Shown here piece after piece: positions 50,071-58,756 of a stretch of DNA of 64,000 bases (position 1 is the stretch's first letter; each line of letters opens with the position of its first letter). The stretch is from Cellulomonas uda (GTDB lineage Bacteria > Actinomycetota > Actinomycetes > Actinomycetales > Cellulomonadaceae): contig NZ_BJLP01000007.1 in NCBI RefSeq assembly GCF_006538705.1, forward strand, positions 1-64,000, written 5' to 3'. Position numbers and translations under genes: made by a program. The notes beneath the pieces were generated by a model. The model made no database searches. It was not told where the DNA came from and saw only the letters and a list, made by a program, of their open reading frames with translations.

Positions 50071-52674
50071 TCAGAGGCGAGGGTCGACCGGTTCGGACTC
50101 GAGCGCGAGGACCGCGAAGACCGCCTCGTGGACGCGCCAGAGCGGCTCGTCCGCGACGACGCGGTGCAGTGCCTCGATCCCGAGCGCGTACTCACGTAGC
50201 GCAAGGGCACGCTTGCGGCCCAGGTTGCGCGAGCGCAGGCGCTCCAGGTTCGCGCGCGTCGTGTACTCCGGGCCGTAGATGATCCGCAGGTACTCGCGGC
50301 CGCGGACCTTGATGCCCGGCTGGACGGTGCCGCGCGGGCCGCGCACGAGGTTGGCGAGCGGCTTGACGACCATCCCCTCGCCGCCGGCCGCCGTGAGGTC
50401 GGTCCACCACCGCGTGCCGGCCTCGACGGAGGCGGGGTCCGCGGGGTCGACCACGAGGCGGCGGGTCGTGAGCAGCACGTCGTGGGGGTCGGCGGCGACG
50501 AGCGCGTCTGCGACCCCGAGGTGCCACAGGTGGTCGCGCTGCTCGAACGTCGCACCGCCGGACGCTCGACCCGCCGCCAGGAGCTGGAACGGTGCGAGCC
50601 GCACGCCGCGCAGCCCGTCGGTTGCCCAGACGTACGGGCGGTACGCGGCGGTGAACGCGTCGGCGTCGGCCGCGCGCCGCGCCGTGCTCTCCAGCAGGTC
50701 GCCCACGTCGAGCCCGCGCGCGGCGGCGGTGGTCAGGGTGTCGAGCGTCGCGCGGGTGGACGCGCGCGCCGCGGCGCCCACCGCCGCGTACTGCTCGCGC
50801 AGCAGGTCGCCGGAATTGAGCGACCAGGGGAGCAGCTCGGCGTCGAGCAGCAGCCAGTCCACGGGTGCTCCAGTGCCGTCGCCGGGCAGAGACGCGCCCA
50901 CGGACGCCCACACGTCCGCCGCGTCGGCGGCGTCCCGGACGACCGCGAGCAGCTCCTCGGTGCGCGCGTCGTCGAAGAACGGGCGGCCGGTGCGGGTGTG
51001 GACCACGCCGGTGCTGCCCGCCGGCAGGGCGAAGCGTGCGGCGGCGACCTCGCGCGTCCGGCACACGAGCACCACGGCACGCGAGCCCATGTGCTTCTCC
51101 TCGCAGACCACGCGGTCCACGCCGTCGGACGCGTACTGCGCGAACGCCTGTGCCGGGTGCTCCAGCAGGTCGGCCCCCTCGGGCGCGGTGGCGCACGGCG
51201 ACATCGTCGGCGGCAGGTACAGCAGGTGGCGTGGGTCGGTGGCGAACCGGCTCATCACCTCGAGCGCACCCGCGGCGTTCTCCTCCGCGACGGTCACACG
51301 ACCCGCGAGCGTCGTCTCGACGACGCGCTTGCCGAGCACGTCGGTCACGTCGAGCACGTCCGGGTCGCGCGTCGCGGACGCCGCGGGGCCGGACACGAGG
51401 AACGGCCGCGGCGGCTCGCACCACACCTGCTCGGCCGAGACCTGCACGACCTCCTTCTCCGGGTAGCGCAGAGCGCTGAGCCGCCCGCCGAACACGCAAC
51501 CGGTGTCGAGGCACATCGTGTTGTTGACCCACACGGCGTCCGCCGACGGAGTGTGGCCGTACAGCACCATCGCCTTGCCGCGGTAGTCGTCGGCCCACGG
51601 CAGGCGCACCGGCAGGCCGTCCTCGTCGCTCTCCCCGGTGGTGTCGCCGTACAGGGCGAACGCGCGCACCCGGCCCGACGCCCGGTTGTGGTACTCCTCC
51701 TTGAGCCCGGCGTGCGCGACCACGAGCCGGCCCTCGTCGAGGACGAGGTGCGCGACGAGCCCGTCGCAGAAGTCCCGCACCTCCCGGCGGAACTCCTCCG
51801 GCTCGGCGGCGAGCTGCGCGAGCGTTCCCGCCAGCCCGTGCGCGGTCTGCACGGGGCGGCCGTCGAGCGCGCGGACGAGCTTGGCCTCGTGGTTGCCCGG
51901 GACGGCGAGCGCGTGGCCTGCGCCGACCATGCCCATGACGAGCCGCAGGACGCCGGCGGAGTCCGGGCCGCGGTCGACCAGGTCGCCGACGAACAGCGCA
52001 CGCCGACCCTCGGGGTGCCGGGCGTCCACCGGCCGCCCCGCGTCGTCGCGGACGATCACGTAGCCGAGGCGCCCCAGGAGCGTCTCGAGCTCGCCGCGGC
52101 AGCCGTGCACGTCGCCGATCACGTCGAACGGCCCGGCCTCGTCGCGGCGGTCGCTGCGCAGGGGGCGGCGCTCGATCGTCGCGGCGTCGATCTCCTCGAC
52201 CCCGTGCAGCACGTGCACGGTGCGGAAGCCCTCGCGGCCCAGCCCGCGCAGCGACCGGCGGAGCTGGTCGCGCTGACGTGTGACGACGCGCGACGGGACG
52301 GACCGGTCGGTGCGGGCCGCGTTGCGTGCGACGCACACCTCCTGCGGAGGGTCGAGCACGATCGCGACGGGGAGCACGTCATGCTCGCGGGCGAGCGCGA
52401 CGAGCTCGCGGCGCGCGTGCGGCTGGACGTTCGTCGCGTCGACGACCGTGAGCAAGCCCGCGGCCAGGCGCAGGCCTGCCGCGTGGTGCAGCAGGTCGAA
52501 CGCGGCGTCCGTCGCGGACTGGTCCTCGGGGTCGTTCGAGACGACACCGCGGCACCAGTCCGACGAGATCGTCTCGAACGGACCGAACAGCCGGGCGGCG
52601 AAGGTCGACTTGCCGGAGCCCGAGGCGCCGACGAGCACGACGAGCGAGAGCGCGGGGAGGTCGAGTGTGGCCAT
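50071..52674 (-). CDS. pnkp: Pnkp: RNA 5'-kinase, 2',3'-phosphatase and adenylyltransferase
   Basis: An 867-residue three-domain RNA repair enzyme. The kinase domain has GASGSGKST (about 17-25). A calcineurin-type phosphatase carries GDVHG (about 185), GDLVDRG (about 230) and GNHE (about 259). The C-terminal ligase-like nucleotidyltransferase has the lysine motif EEKHMGSRAV (about 528). Pnkp heals broken RNA ends and, with Hen1, seals them with 2'-O-methylation. The ATG at 52674 forms TGATG with the hen1 stop, so translation is coupled. It converges on the LacI gene. All key residues look intact. Confidence 0.95.
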   Translation of the reverse strand: MATLDLPALSLVVLVGASGSGKSTFAARLFGPFETISSDWCRGVVSNDPEDQSATDAAFDLLHHAAGLRLAAGLLTVVDATNVQPHARRELVALAREHDVLPVAIVLDPPQEVCVARNAARTDRSVPSRVVTRQRDQLRRSLRGLGREGFRTVHVLHGVEEIDAATIERRPLRSDRRDEAGPFDVIGDVHGCRGELETLLGRLGYVIVRDDAGRPVDARHPEGRRALFVGDLVDRGPDSAGVLRLVMGMVGAGHALAVPGNHEAKLVRALDGRPVQTAHGLAGTLAQLAAEPEEFRREVRDFCDGLVAHLVLDEGRLVVAHAGLKEEYHNRASGRVRAFALYGDTTGESDEDGLPVRLPWADDYRGKAMVLYGHTPSADAVWVNNTMCLDTGCVFGGRLSALRYPEKEVVQVSAEQVWCEPPRPFLVSGPAASATRDPDVLDVTDVLGKRVVETTLAGRVTVAEENAAGALEVMSRFATDPRHLLYLPPTMSPCATAPEGADLLEHPAQAFAQYASDGVDRVVCEEKHMGSRAVVLVCRTREVAAARFALPAGSTGVVHTRTGRPFFDDARTEELLAVVRDAADAADVWASVGASLPGDGTGAPVDWLLLDAELLPWSLNSGDLLREQYAAVGAAARASTRATLDTLTTAAARGLDVGDLLESTARRAADADAFTAAYRPYVWATDGLRGVRLAPFQLLAAGRASGGATFEQRDHLWHLGVADALVAADPHDVLLTTRRLVVDPADPASVEAGTRWWTDLTAAGGEGMVVKPLANLVRGPRGTVQPGIKVRGREYLRIIYGPEYTTRANLERLRSRNLGRKRALALREYALGIEALHRVVADEPLWRVHEAVFAVLALESEPVDPRL

Positions 52675-54230
52675 CACCGGTCTCCTTCCGTGCTCGTCGG
52701 GTTGCTCGTCGTCCTGGTCGTCGCGTCGTTCGTCGCGCGGGTCGTCGGGTCGCTCGTCGTGCCGTCACTCCTGACCTCCGGCCCTGCGCCGGTGGTCGGC
52801 TGGGCCTGGCGGCGGAACACCGCGAGCTGCGTCGGTGGCCCGACGTCCGGGTCGTCCGGACCCACGGGTGCGAACGACACCGTGTACCCGTGCGCGCCCG
52901 CCGACCGCTGCGCCCATGTGCGGAACTGCGCGCGCGTCCACTCGAACCGGTGGTCGTCGTGGCGCACCCCGCCCGCGGCGAGTGCCGGGTAGCGCACGTT
53001 GTGCTCGGCGTTCGGCGTGGTCACGACGAGCGTGCGCGGGCGAGCGACGCCGAGCACCACACGCTCCATGGCCGCGAGGCGCGGCGGGTCGAGGTGCTCG
53101 ACGACCTCCATGAGCACCGCCGCGTCGAACCCGGCGATGCGCGCATCGGTGTACGTGACCGACGACTGCACGAGATCGACCCGGGCGCGCACGCGCTCCG
53201 GCATCGTGTCGAGGTGCAGGCGGCGTGCGGCGGTGGTCAGCGCACGCACCGACACGTCGGTGCCGACGACGCGCGCATACCCCTCGTCGAGCAGCCGCCC
53301 GACGAAGGCGCCCTCGCCGCAACCGAGGTCGACGACGGTGCGCGCGTCGGACGCCCGCAGCGCGGCGAGCACGGCCTCGTGCCGCTGGCGCACGAGCGGC
53401 ACGTCCGCCGAAGGCTCGGGCGCCGCCGCCCCTCCGGAGGGGGACGCCGCGTCGTCGTCCGTGGCCTCGAACGGCGCGACGCCCTCGACCTCGGCAAGGC
53501 GGTCCAGCGCGAAGGTCGCGAGCGCCCGGCTGCGCGCCAGGTAGCGGCGCGCGATCTCGTCGCGGGCCGGGTGCACCGCGAGCCAGTCGCCACCCGCGCG
53601 CAGGAGCTTGTCGACCTCACCCTCGTCGACCCAGTAGTGCTTGGTCCCGTCGAGCGCGGGCAGCAGGACGTACAGGTGGCTGAGCGCGTCCGCGACACGG
53701 TGCGTGCCCCGCAACCGCAGGTCCACGTACCGCGAGTCGCCCCAGGCGGGCACCTGCGGGTCGAGCGGCAGCGGCGTCGCCTCGACCTCCCAGCCGAGGG
53801 GCGCGAGCAGTCGCTGCGCGGCCTCGGGCCCGCCCGTGCAGCCGACGACAGGTACGTGCACCTCGAGCGGCCAGCGCCGGTCGACGAGGTCGGGGCGGGC
53901 GTCGCAGCGGCCCGTGAGTGCCGAACGGAACACGCGTCCCATCGCGACGACGAGCTGCGACGACGCGGTGTACGGCCGGTCGTTGACGTACTGCGCGAGG
54001 ACGAACGGCTCGCGCCTGCCGGTGCCGCGCACGAGCGCGACGGGGTCGACCTCGAGCAGCACGGCGACCGTGCAGCGCTCGTCGTCCGCCTCCGGGTAGA
54101 GCACGTGCACGGTGCCGCTGTCGAACGTCTGCACGCGCGCGGGGTGCTTGTGCAGCAGGTAGCCGAGGTCGGACGCCGGTGTGGCGTCGTCCGGCCGGGT
54201 GGTCGTCAGGGTCAGCAGCACGCGGGGCAT
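52674..54230 (-). CDS. hen1: Hen1: 3'-terminal RNA ribose 2'-O-methyltransferase
   Basis: A 518-residue protein. The N-terminal half (1-250) is the Pnkp ligase-activating domain. The methyltransferase domain has the SAM loop VDLGCGEGAFVG (about 302), the metal-binding MEVVEHLDPPR (about 375, ExxEH) and AEHNVRY (about 408). It methylates the 3'-terminal 2'-OH of broken RNA before sealing, which protects the repaired RNA from recutting. The C-terminal 45 residues are a low-complexity Thr/Ser/Asp tail of TTSDPTTRATNDATTRTT type, encoded by degenerate repeats. ATG 54230 opens the two-gene operon. Confidence 0.94.
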   Translation of the reverse strand: MPRVLLTLTTTRPDDATPASDLGYLLHKHPARVQTFDSGTVHVLYPEADDERCTVAVLLEVDPVALVRGTGRREPFVLAQYVNDRPYTASSQLVVAMGRVFRSALTGRCDARPDLVDRRWPLEVHVPVVGCTGGPEAAQRLLAPLGWEVEATPLPLDPQVPAWGDSRYVDLRLRGTHRVADALSHLYVLLPALDGTKHYWVDEGEVDKLLRAGGDWLAVHPARDEIARRYLARSRALATFALDRLAEVEGVAPFEATDDDAASPSGGAAAPEPSADVPLVRQRHEAVLAALRASDARTVVDLGCGEGAFVGRLLDEGYARVVGTDVSVRALTTAARRLHLDTMPERVRARVDLVQSSVTYTDARIAGFDAAVLMEVVEHLDPPRLAAMERVVLGVARPRTLVVTTPNAEHNVRYPALAAGGVRHDDHRFEWTRAQFRTWAQRSAGAHGYTVSFAPVGPDDPDVGPPTQLAVFRRQAQPTTGAGPEVRSDGTTSDPTTRATNDATTRTTSNPTSTEGDR

Positions 54231-54544
54231 CCTCGCAGGTCGCGACCCCGCCCGTCGGTCGGTTTCCCCGGCGCGGCCTCAGGCGGTCCGGGAACGGGCC
54301 GAGGCGTCCGCCCGGAGTCGCGAGATCTCCGCGACCTCCGCCTCGGGCAGTGCGTCCGGCACCCGGCGCCGCCCCTCACCCGTAGGCCGTCCAGCAACGC
54401 GGGTCGTGCCCGAGTGGTCGTCGATGCGCTCGCCACTCGGCAGGGTCGGCCGGCTGACCGTGCCTTCGACCTTGCCGCCCTTGTAGACCTTGTGGTGCGC
54501 GGCAGCCGGGACCCGATGCCTCGTGGAGGTGGCGCGTGCGGCCG
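54231..54544. other. Gap between hen1 and tetR carrying a decayed fragment
   Basis: No intact gene. The part nearest hen1 (54279-54410) is a TetR 3' remnant, described separately. Frames elsewhere in the gap (54411-54544) give short peptides such as VYKGGKVEGTV with no homology I can place. Confidence 0.6.
54279..54410 (-). pseudogene. Frameshifted TetR C-terminal remnant
   Basis: Read on the minus strand, one frame gives RPALLDGLRV and a second gives ALPEAEVAEISRLRADASARSRTA followed by a stop. Together these resemble the C-terminus of the intact TetR upstream (TTALLDGLRASP, then LLEQDVAAISRRWADSSARSRARPA, stop). The change of frame between them points to a frameshift. It is the decayed 3' end of a paralogous or duplicated tetR. 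Confidence 0.65.
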
Positions 54545-55261
54545 TCAGGCGGGGCGGGCGCGGGAGCGGGCCGACGAGTCGGCCCAGCGGCGGGAGATCG
54601 CGGCGACATCCTGCTCGAGGAGCGGGTCGGGCAGCGGGGGACGGCCCGGTGAGGCGCGCAGTCCGTCGAGCAGGGCGGTGGTGTAGCGGCGGTAGGCGTC
54701 GGGGCGGGTGTCGACGGCGTGCTTGGCGAGTTCGGTGACCATCCAGAGGACGACGACCACGTCCTGCTCCGTGGCTCCGTCGCGCAGGTCGCCCTGCTCG
54801 CGTGCCCGGCGGAACAGGTCGCGCGTGAGCTCCTCGATGCCGCCCGTGACCTCGGGGACGAGGTCCTCGTACCCGCCCAGGGCGGCGTCGCGCAGGCCGA
54901 TGTTGTCGACCAGCAGGTCGGTCACGCGGCCGACGAGCAGCACGAGCCCGTCCCATGCGCGTGGCGTCGCGGCGGCCTCGCGCGCCACCGCGTAGAGCTC
55001 GTGGAGCGGCGCGGCGAGGGCGGCCTCGAGGAGCTCGCGGCGGTCTGCGAACCGGCGGTACACGGTGCCGACGCCGACGCCCGCGCGGTGCGCGACCTCG
55101 TTGAAGCCGACGCCGAGGCCGTGCTCCGCGTACAGCTCGCACGCGGCGCGGATGATCCGCTCGCGGTTGCGCTCCGCGTCCCGGCGCAGCGGCGCCGGGT
55201 GCGCCGTTGCGTGCGTCGTGCCGTGCGCGGGGGTGGGGGTCCGCGCCGGAGTCCTGTCCAT
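54545..55261 (-). CDS. TetR-family repressor of the MMPL exporter
   Basis: A 238-residue TetR regulator. The DNA-binding part is RIIRAACELYAEHGL, then GFNEVAHRAGVGVGTVYRRF (about 30-75). The C-terminal ligand domain is of normal size. The first 25 residues are a Thr/Pro/His-rich leader. ATG 55261 lies six bases from a minus-strand TACCCT (55268-55273), consistent with a leaderless mRNA. It is divergent from the MMPL exporter, and two matching operators lie between them, so it very likely represses itself and the exporter. Confidence 0.87.
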   Translation of the reverse strand: MDRTPARTPTPAHGTTHATAHPAPLRRDAERNRERIIRAACELYAEHGLGVGFNEVAHRAGVGVGTVYRRFADRRELLEAALAAPLHELYAVAREAAATPRAWDGLVLLVGRVTDLLVDNIGLRDAALGGYEDLVPEVTGGIEELTRDLFRRAREQGDLRDGATEQDVVVVLWMVTELAKHAVDTRPDAYRRYTTALLDGLRASPGRPPLPDPLLEQDVAAISRRWADSSARSRARPA

Positions 55262-55279
55262 CCGCTCAGGGTAACCCGC

Positions 55280-55335
55280 AAGCGGATACATGAGATCAAC
55301 TTCACACCGGGCAAGCGGATGACCCGAATCAACTT
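55280..55335. promoter_or_regulatory. Paired TetR operators in the tetR-MMPL gap
   Basis: Two 23-bp sites, 55280-55302 and 55313-55335, fit the same palindrome AAG-NN-GAT-N7-ATC-NN-CTT and share most of their sequence (AAGCGGAT at one end, ATCAACTT at the other). The centres are 33 bp apart, about three helical turns, so two dimers would bind the same face. TACGAT (55343-55348) just downstream is a likely -10 for the exporter; its -35 would fall inside the second site. Confidence 0.82.
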
Positions 55336-55427
55336 GTGTGCCTACGATGCGGATCTGGAATGACGTGCCGGCGCACCCGCCGCACGCGACGACCAGCCGG
55401 CGGCGCCGGCGGGAGGACACCCCCCTC

Positions 55428-57992
55428 ATGGCTGAGCTGCTCTACCGGATCGGCATGTTCGCGGCGCGTCGCGCCTGGCTCGTCGTCGGCGCGTGGGCCA
55501 CGGCCCTCGCGCTCGCGGTCGGCGCGTTCCTCACGTTCGGCGGCACGCTGACGGAGGCCATCTCGATCCCGGGCACCCCGACCGCCGAGGTCACCGACCG
55601 GCTCGCGCGCGAGCTGCCGTCCGCGAGCGGCGGGACCGGGCGCGTCGTGTGGAGCACCGACGACGGCTCGGCCCTGACCGACGAGCAGCAGCAGGCCATC
55701 AGCGCCGAGCTCGCGAAGGTCGCCGACGTCGACGGCGTCGTGCAGGTCGCCGACCCGTTCGCCACCGAGGCGCAGCGCGCCGAGCAGGCCCGGCAGGTCA
55801 GCGAGGGGGAGCAGCAGCTCACCGCCGGCAAGGCGGAGCTCGACGCGGGCCAGCAGCAGCTCGCCGACGGCCAGGCGCAGCTCGACGCGGGACGCGCACA
55901 GCTCGAGAGCGCACAGGCCGAGCTCGACGCGACGGTCGCGCAGGTCGGCGACAACGCCCAGACGCAGGCCGCGCAGGCCGAGCTGGACGCGCAGCGCGCC
56001 CAGCTCGACGCCCAGCAGAAGGCGCTCGACGACAAGCAGACCGAGCTCGACGCGGGGCGCGCGGAGCTCGAGGCCCGCGCGCCGCAGCTCACCGACGCGA
56101 AGGCGCTGCTCGACATGGCGTCCGAGATCCGCCTCGTCTCGAGCGACGGCTCCACCGCGGTCGGCACGGTCGTGTTCGCCCTGCCCCAGCACGAGGTCCC
56201 GGACGAGACCAAGCAGGCCGTGGTCGACACCGTGACGGCAGGCGTGCCCGACGGCGTCACCGCGGACTTCTCGACCGAGATCGCGCAGGGCTCGATCCAG
56301 CTCGGCGGCGCCGCCGAGGCGATCGGTGTGCTCGTCGCGGGCATCGTGCTCGTCGTCATGCTCGGCACGCTCGTCGCCGCAGGCCTGCCGCTGCTCAACG
56401 CGCTCGTGGGCGTGGGCGTCGCCGCCGCGGGGGCGATGGCGTTCTCCGGCGTGGTCGAGATGACCTCGGTGACGCCCGTCCTGGGCGCGATGCTGGGCCT
56501 CGCGGTCGGCATCGACTACACGCTGTTCATCCTCAACCGGCACCGGCGACAGCTGCGGCTCGGGATGGACGTGCGCGAGTCGATCGGGCTGGCGAACGGC
56601 ACGTCGGGCAACGCGGTCGTGTTCGCCGGCACCACGGTGCTGATCGCGCTGCTGGGCCTCAACCTCACGGGCATCGACTTCCTGGGCCTCATGGGCGCCG
56701 TGGCGGCCGCGAGCATCCTCGTCGCGGTGCTCGTCGCGGTCACCCTCACGCCCGCGATGCTGGGGCTGCTCGGCCGCCGGATCCTGCCCGCGAAGCACCG
56801 CGACGAGGTGCGGCCGGACGCGCACGAGGTCGCGCAGCCCATGCGCAACGGCCGGGCGTGGCTGTCGATCATCGCGGGGGTGGGCGTGCTCGTCGTCGTG
56901 GCCCTGCCGGCGCTGTCCATGCGCCTGGGCCTGCCGACCGGCGCGAACGAGCCCACGGAGTCGACGCAGTACCAGGCGTACGCCGCGGTCTCCGACGCGT
57001 TCGGCGCGGGCGTCAACGGCCCGCTCGTCGTCGTCGCCGACCTGCCCGAGGCCGTCACGCAGGACGAGCTCACGTCCGTCCAGGCGCGCCTGGGCGCGCA
57101 GCTCATGGCCGACGACGACGTGGTCGCCGTCGCGCCGGTCGGCACCAACGAGGCGCGCACGGTCCTGGTCTTCCAGGTCGTCCCTGCCGAGGGGCCGGAC
57201 AGCGAGTCCACCGAGGAGCTCGTGCACACGCTGCGGGCGCTCGAGGTGGACGGCGGCACCGGCACGTTCCAGGTCGCCGGGAGCGCGAGCGCGAACATCG
57301 ACATCTCCGAGAAGCTCGCCGACGCGCTGCCCGTGTACCTCGCGGTGGTCATCGGGCTGTCGATCTTCATCCTCGTCGCGGTGTTCCGCTCGTTCCTCGT
57401 CCCGGTCGTCGCGACCGGCGGGTTCGTGCTGTCGCTGTTCGCCGCGATGGGCGGCGTCACCGCCGTCTACCAGTGGGGCTGGGCGGCGGACCTGTTCGGC
57501 GTGTCCAACCCCGGCCCGGTGCTGAGCTTCCTGCCCACCCTGCTGGTCGGCATCCTGTTCGGCCTCGCGATGGACTACCAGCTGTTCCTCACCTCGGGCA
57601 TGCGCGAGGCGTACGCGCACGGCGTCCCCGCGCGGCGCGCGGTCATGGAGGGCCTGCACGCGGGCCGGGCCGTCGTGACGGCCGCGGCGATCATCATGAT
57701 CTCCGTGTTCGGCGGGTTCGTGTTCTCCCACCTGTCGTTCGTCCGGCCGCTCGGGTTCGCGCTCGCGTTCGGCGTGCTGCTCGACGCGTTCGTCGTGCGC
57801 ATGCTGATCATGCCGGCGGTGCTGCACCTCGCCGGGGACAAGGCGTGGTGGCTGCCGAGCTGGATCGACCGCGTGATGCCCGACGTGGACGTCGAGGGCG
57901 CCAAGCTCGAGCGTCGTCACCCGGGCGTTCCCGGCGGCGCGCCCACCGAGCCGACGAGCGGGCCGACGAGCGAGCAGACGAGCGGGCGCTGA
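55428..57992 (+). CDS. MMPL-family RND transporter
   Basis: An 854-residue exporter with two halves, each a first membrane helix, an extracytoplasmic loop and a bundle of five more helices. GLAVGIDYTLFILNRHRRQ in the first half and GLAMDYQLFLTSGMREAY in the second contain the Asp-Tyr pairs used for proton relay. The first loop has a long alpha-helical hairpin (about 120-220) built of ELDAGQQQLADGQAQLDAG heptads, typical of MMPL/YdfJ proteins and longer than in many. Substrate unknown; lipids or drugs are usual. ATG 55428 follows GGGAGGAC. Probably repressed by the divergent TetR. Confidence 0.9.
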   Translation: MAELLYRIGMFAARRAWLVVGAWATALALAVGAFLTFGGTLTEAISIPGTPTAEVTDRLARELPSASGGTGRVVWSTDDGSALTDEQQQAISAELAKVADVDGVVQVADPFATEAQRAEQARQVSEGEQQLTAGKAELDAGQQQLADGQAQLDAGRAQLESAQAELDATVAQVGDNAQTQAAQAELDAQRAQLDAQQKALDDKQTELDAGRAELEARAPQLTDAKALLDMASEIRLVSSDGSTAVGTVVFALPQHEVPDETKQAVVDTVTAGVPDGVTADFSTEIAQGSIQLGGAAEAIGVLVAGIVLVVMLGTLVAAGLPLLNALVGVGVAAAGAMAFSGVVEMTSVTPVLGAMLGLAVGIDYTLFILNRHRRQLRLGMDVRESIGLANGTSGNAVVFAGTTVLIALLGLNLTGIDFLGLMGAVAAASILVAVLVAVTLTPAMLGLLGRRILPAKHRDEVRPDAHEVAQPMRNGRAWLSIIAGVGVLVVVALPALSMRLGLPTGANEPTESTQYQAYAAVSDAFGAGVNGPLVVVADLPEAVTQDELTSVQARLGAQLMADDDVVAVAPVGTNEARTVLVFQVVPAEGPDSESTEELVHTLRALEVDGGTGTFQVAGSASANIDISEKLADALPVYLAVVIGLSIFILVAVFRSFLVPVVATGGFVLSLFAAMGGVTAVYQWGWAADLFGVSNPGPVLSFLPTLLVGILFGLAMDYQLFLTSGMREAYAHGVPARRAVMEGLHAGRAVVTAAAIIMISVFGGFVFSHLSFVRPLGFALAFGVLLDAFVVRMLIMPAVLHLAGDKAWWLPSWIDRVMPDVDVEGAKLERRHPGVPGGAPTEPTSGPTSEQTSGR

Positions 57993-57996
57993 CCCG

Positions 57997-58356
57997 TCAG
58001 CCGCCGGTGCGCGGCGGGAGCGTCGGCGCCCAGCGGCGGTAGCCCGCGCGCAGCTCCACCGGACGCTCGTCGTCGTCGCTGCCGTGCCCGGCGACGTCCT
58101 CCCACAGCACCAGGAACGTTCCGCGGTGCCGCCGGCGCAACCAGCCGGCGAGCACCGCGGGCGCGCGCGCGTCGGACCGCTCGTAGCCGAGGAACGACGT
58201 GCCCGTGCGTGGCGAGACGAGCAGGCCGTGCAGGCGTGGCGCGGCGAGCGCGCCGTCGAGCGGTCCGTCGAGCACCAGTCGCACGTCGACGACGAAGCCC
58301 AGGGGACGTCCGCGGTCGTCGACGACACGTGCGTCCAGCAGGTCACTCAGGAGCAT
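57997..58356 (-). CDS. Small PRC-barrel-like protein
   Basis: A 119-residue protein. The start LLSDLLDARVVDDRGRPLGFVVDVRLVLD follows the PRC-barrel pattern (a short beta strand, then VxDxxGxxLGxVxDV). The C-terminal half is basic and Trp-rich (LAGWLRRRHRGTFLVLWEDV). Start ATG 58356 lies inside the end of the previous gene, overlapping it by 14 bp, so the two are probably translated together. It ends 4 bp from the MMPL stop. Function is unknown. Confidence 0.65.
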   Translation of the reverse strand: MLLSDLLDARVVDDRGRPLGFVVDVRLVLDGPLDGALAAPRLHGLLVSPRTGTSFLGYERSDARAPAVLAGWLRRRHRGTFLVLWEDVAGHGSDDDERPVELRAGYRRWAPTLPPRTGG

Positions 58357-58756
58357 GGCGACCCCCCGGGATGCGTCCGATCACGTGCTCGCGCAGCCAT
58401 CGCTCCACCCAGAGCACGTCGAGCTCCTCACCGTGCACGCCCAGGCGGACCACGATCCCCACGTCCGTGACGTGCCGCCACGCGATGCGGTGCCAGCGGC
58501 TGCGCGGCGGGCGGCCGCCGAAGATACGGGTCGCGAGCACGGGACCGGACAGCAGGTCGGTGACGACCACGAGCCCGTCCCGGTCGGCCAGCTCGACGTC
58601 GTCGACGGTCGCCACCGGGTCGCCGGCCACGTCGTCGACCTGGCGGTCCAGCAGGTGCAGGCGGGCGTCGAGGACCAGCCCGGCGGGACGCGGAGGGTCG
58701 GGCAGCCGCTCGTCGGGCGGGAAGGGGCGTTCGTGGCGCCGCAGGCGTGGGCTCAT
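58343..58756 (-). CDS. PRC-barrel-like partner of the Nramp-like transporter
   Basis: A 137-residue protein. The core LVLDARLHLLDRQVDDVAGDPVATVDDVELAD, then GLVVVTDLLSG, has the PRC-barrel pattern, similar to the start of the next protein. RHVTDVGIVVRLGV is a second strand pair. In some actinobacteria PRC-barrel proteins carrying MgtE_N or CBS modules sit beside Nramp-like transporters, so a regulatory role in divalent-metal transport is a fair guess. The start shares ATGA with the transporter stop. Confidence 0.62.
   Translation of the reverse strand: MSPRLRRHERPFPPDERLPDPPRPAGLVLDARLHLLDRQVDDVAGDPVATVDDVELADRDGLVVVTDLLSGPVLATRIFGGRPPRSRWHRIAWRHVTDVGIVVRLGVHGEELDVLWVERWLREHVIGRIPGGRHAPE

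Noticed and set aside
50071-54230. Pnkp-Hen1 as part of a CRISPR, toxin-antitoxin or phage-defence island
   Set aside because: No nuclease, toxin, Cas or integrase gene lies within the window around it.
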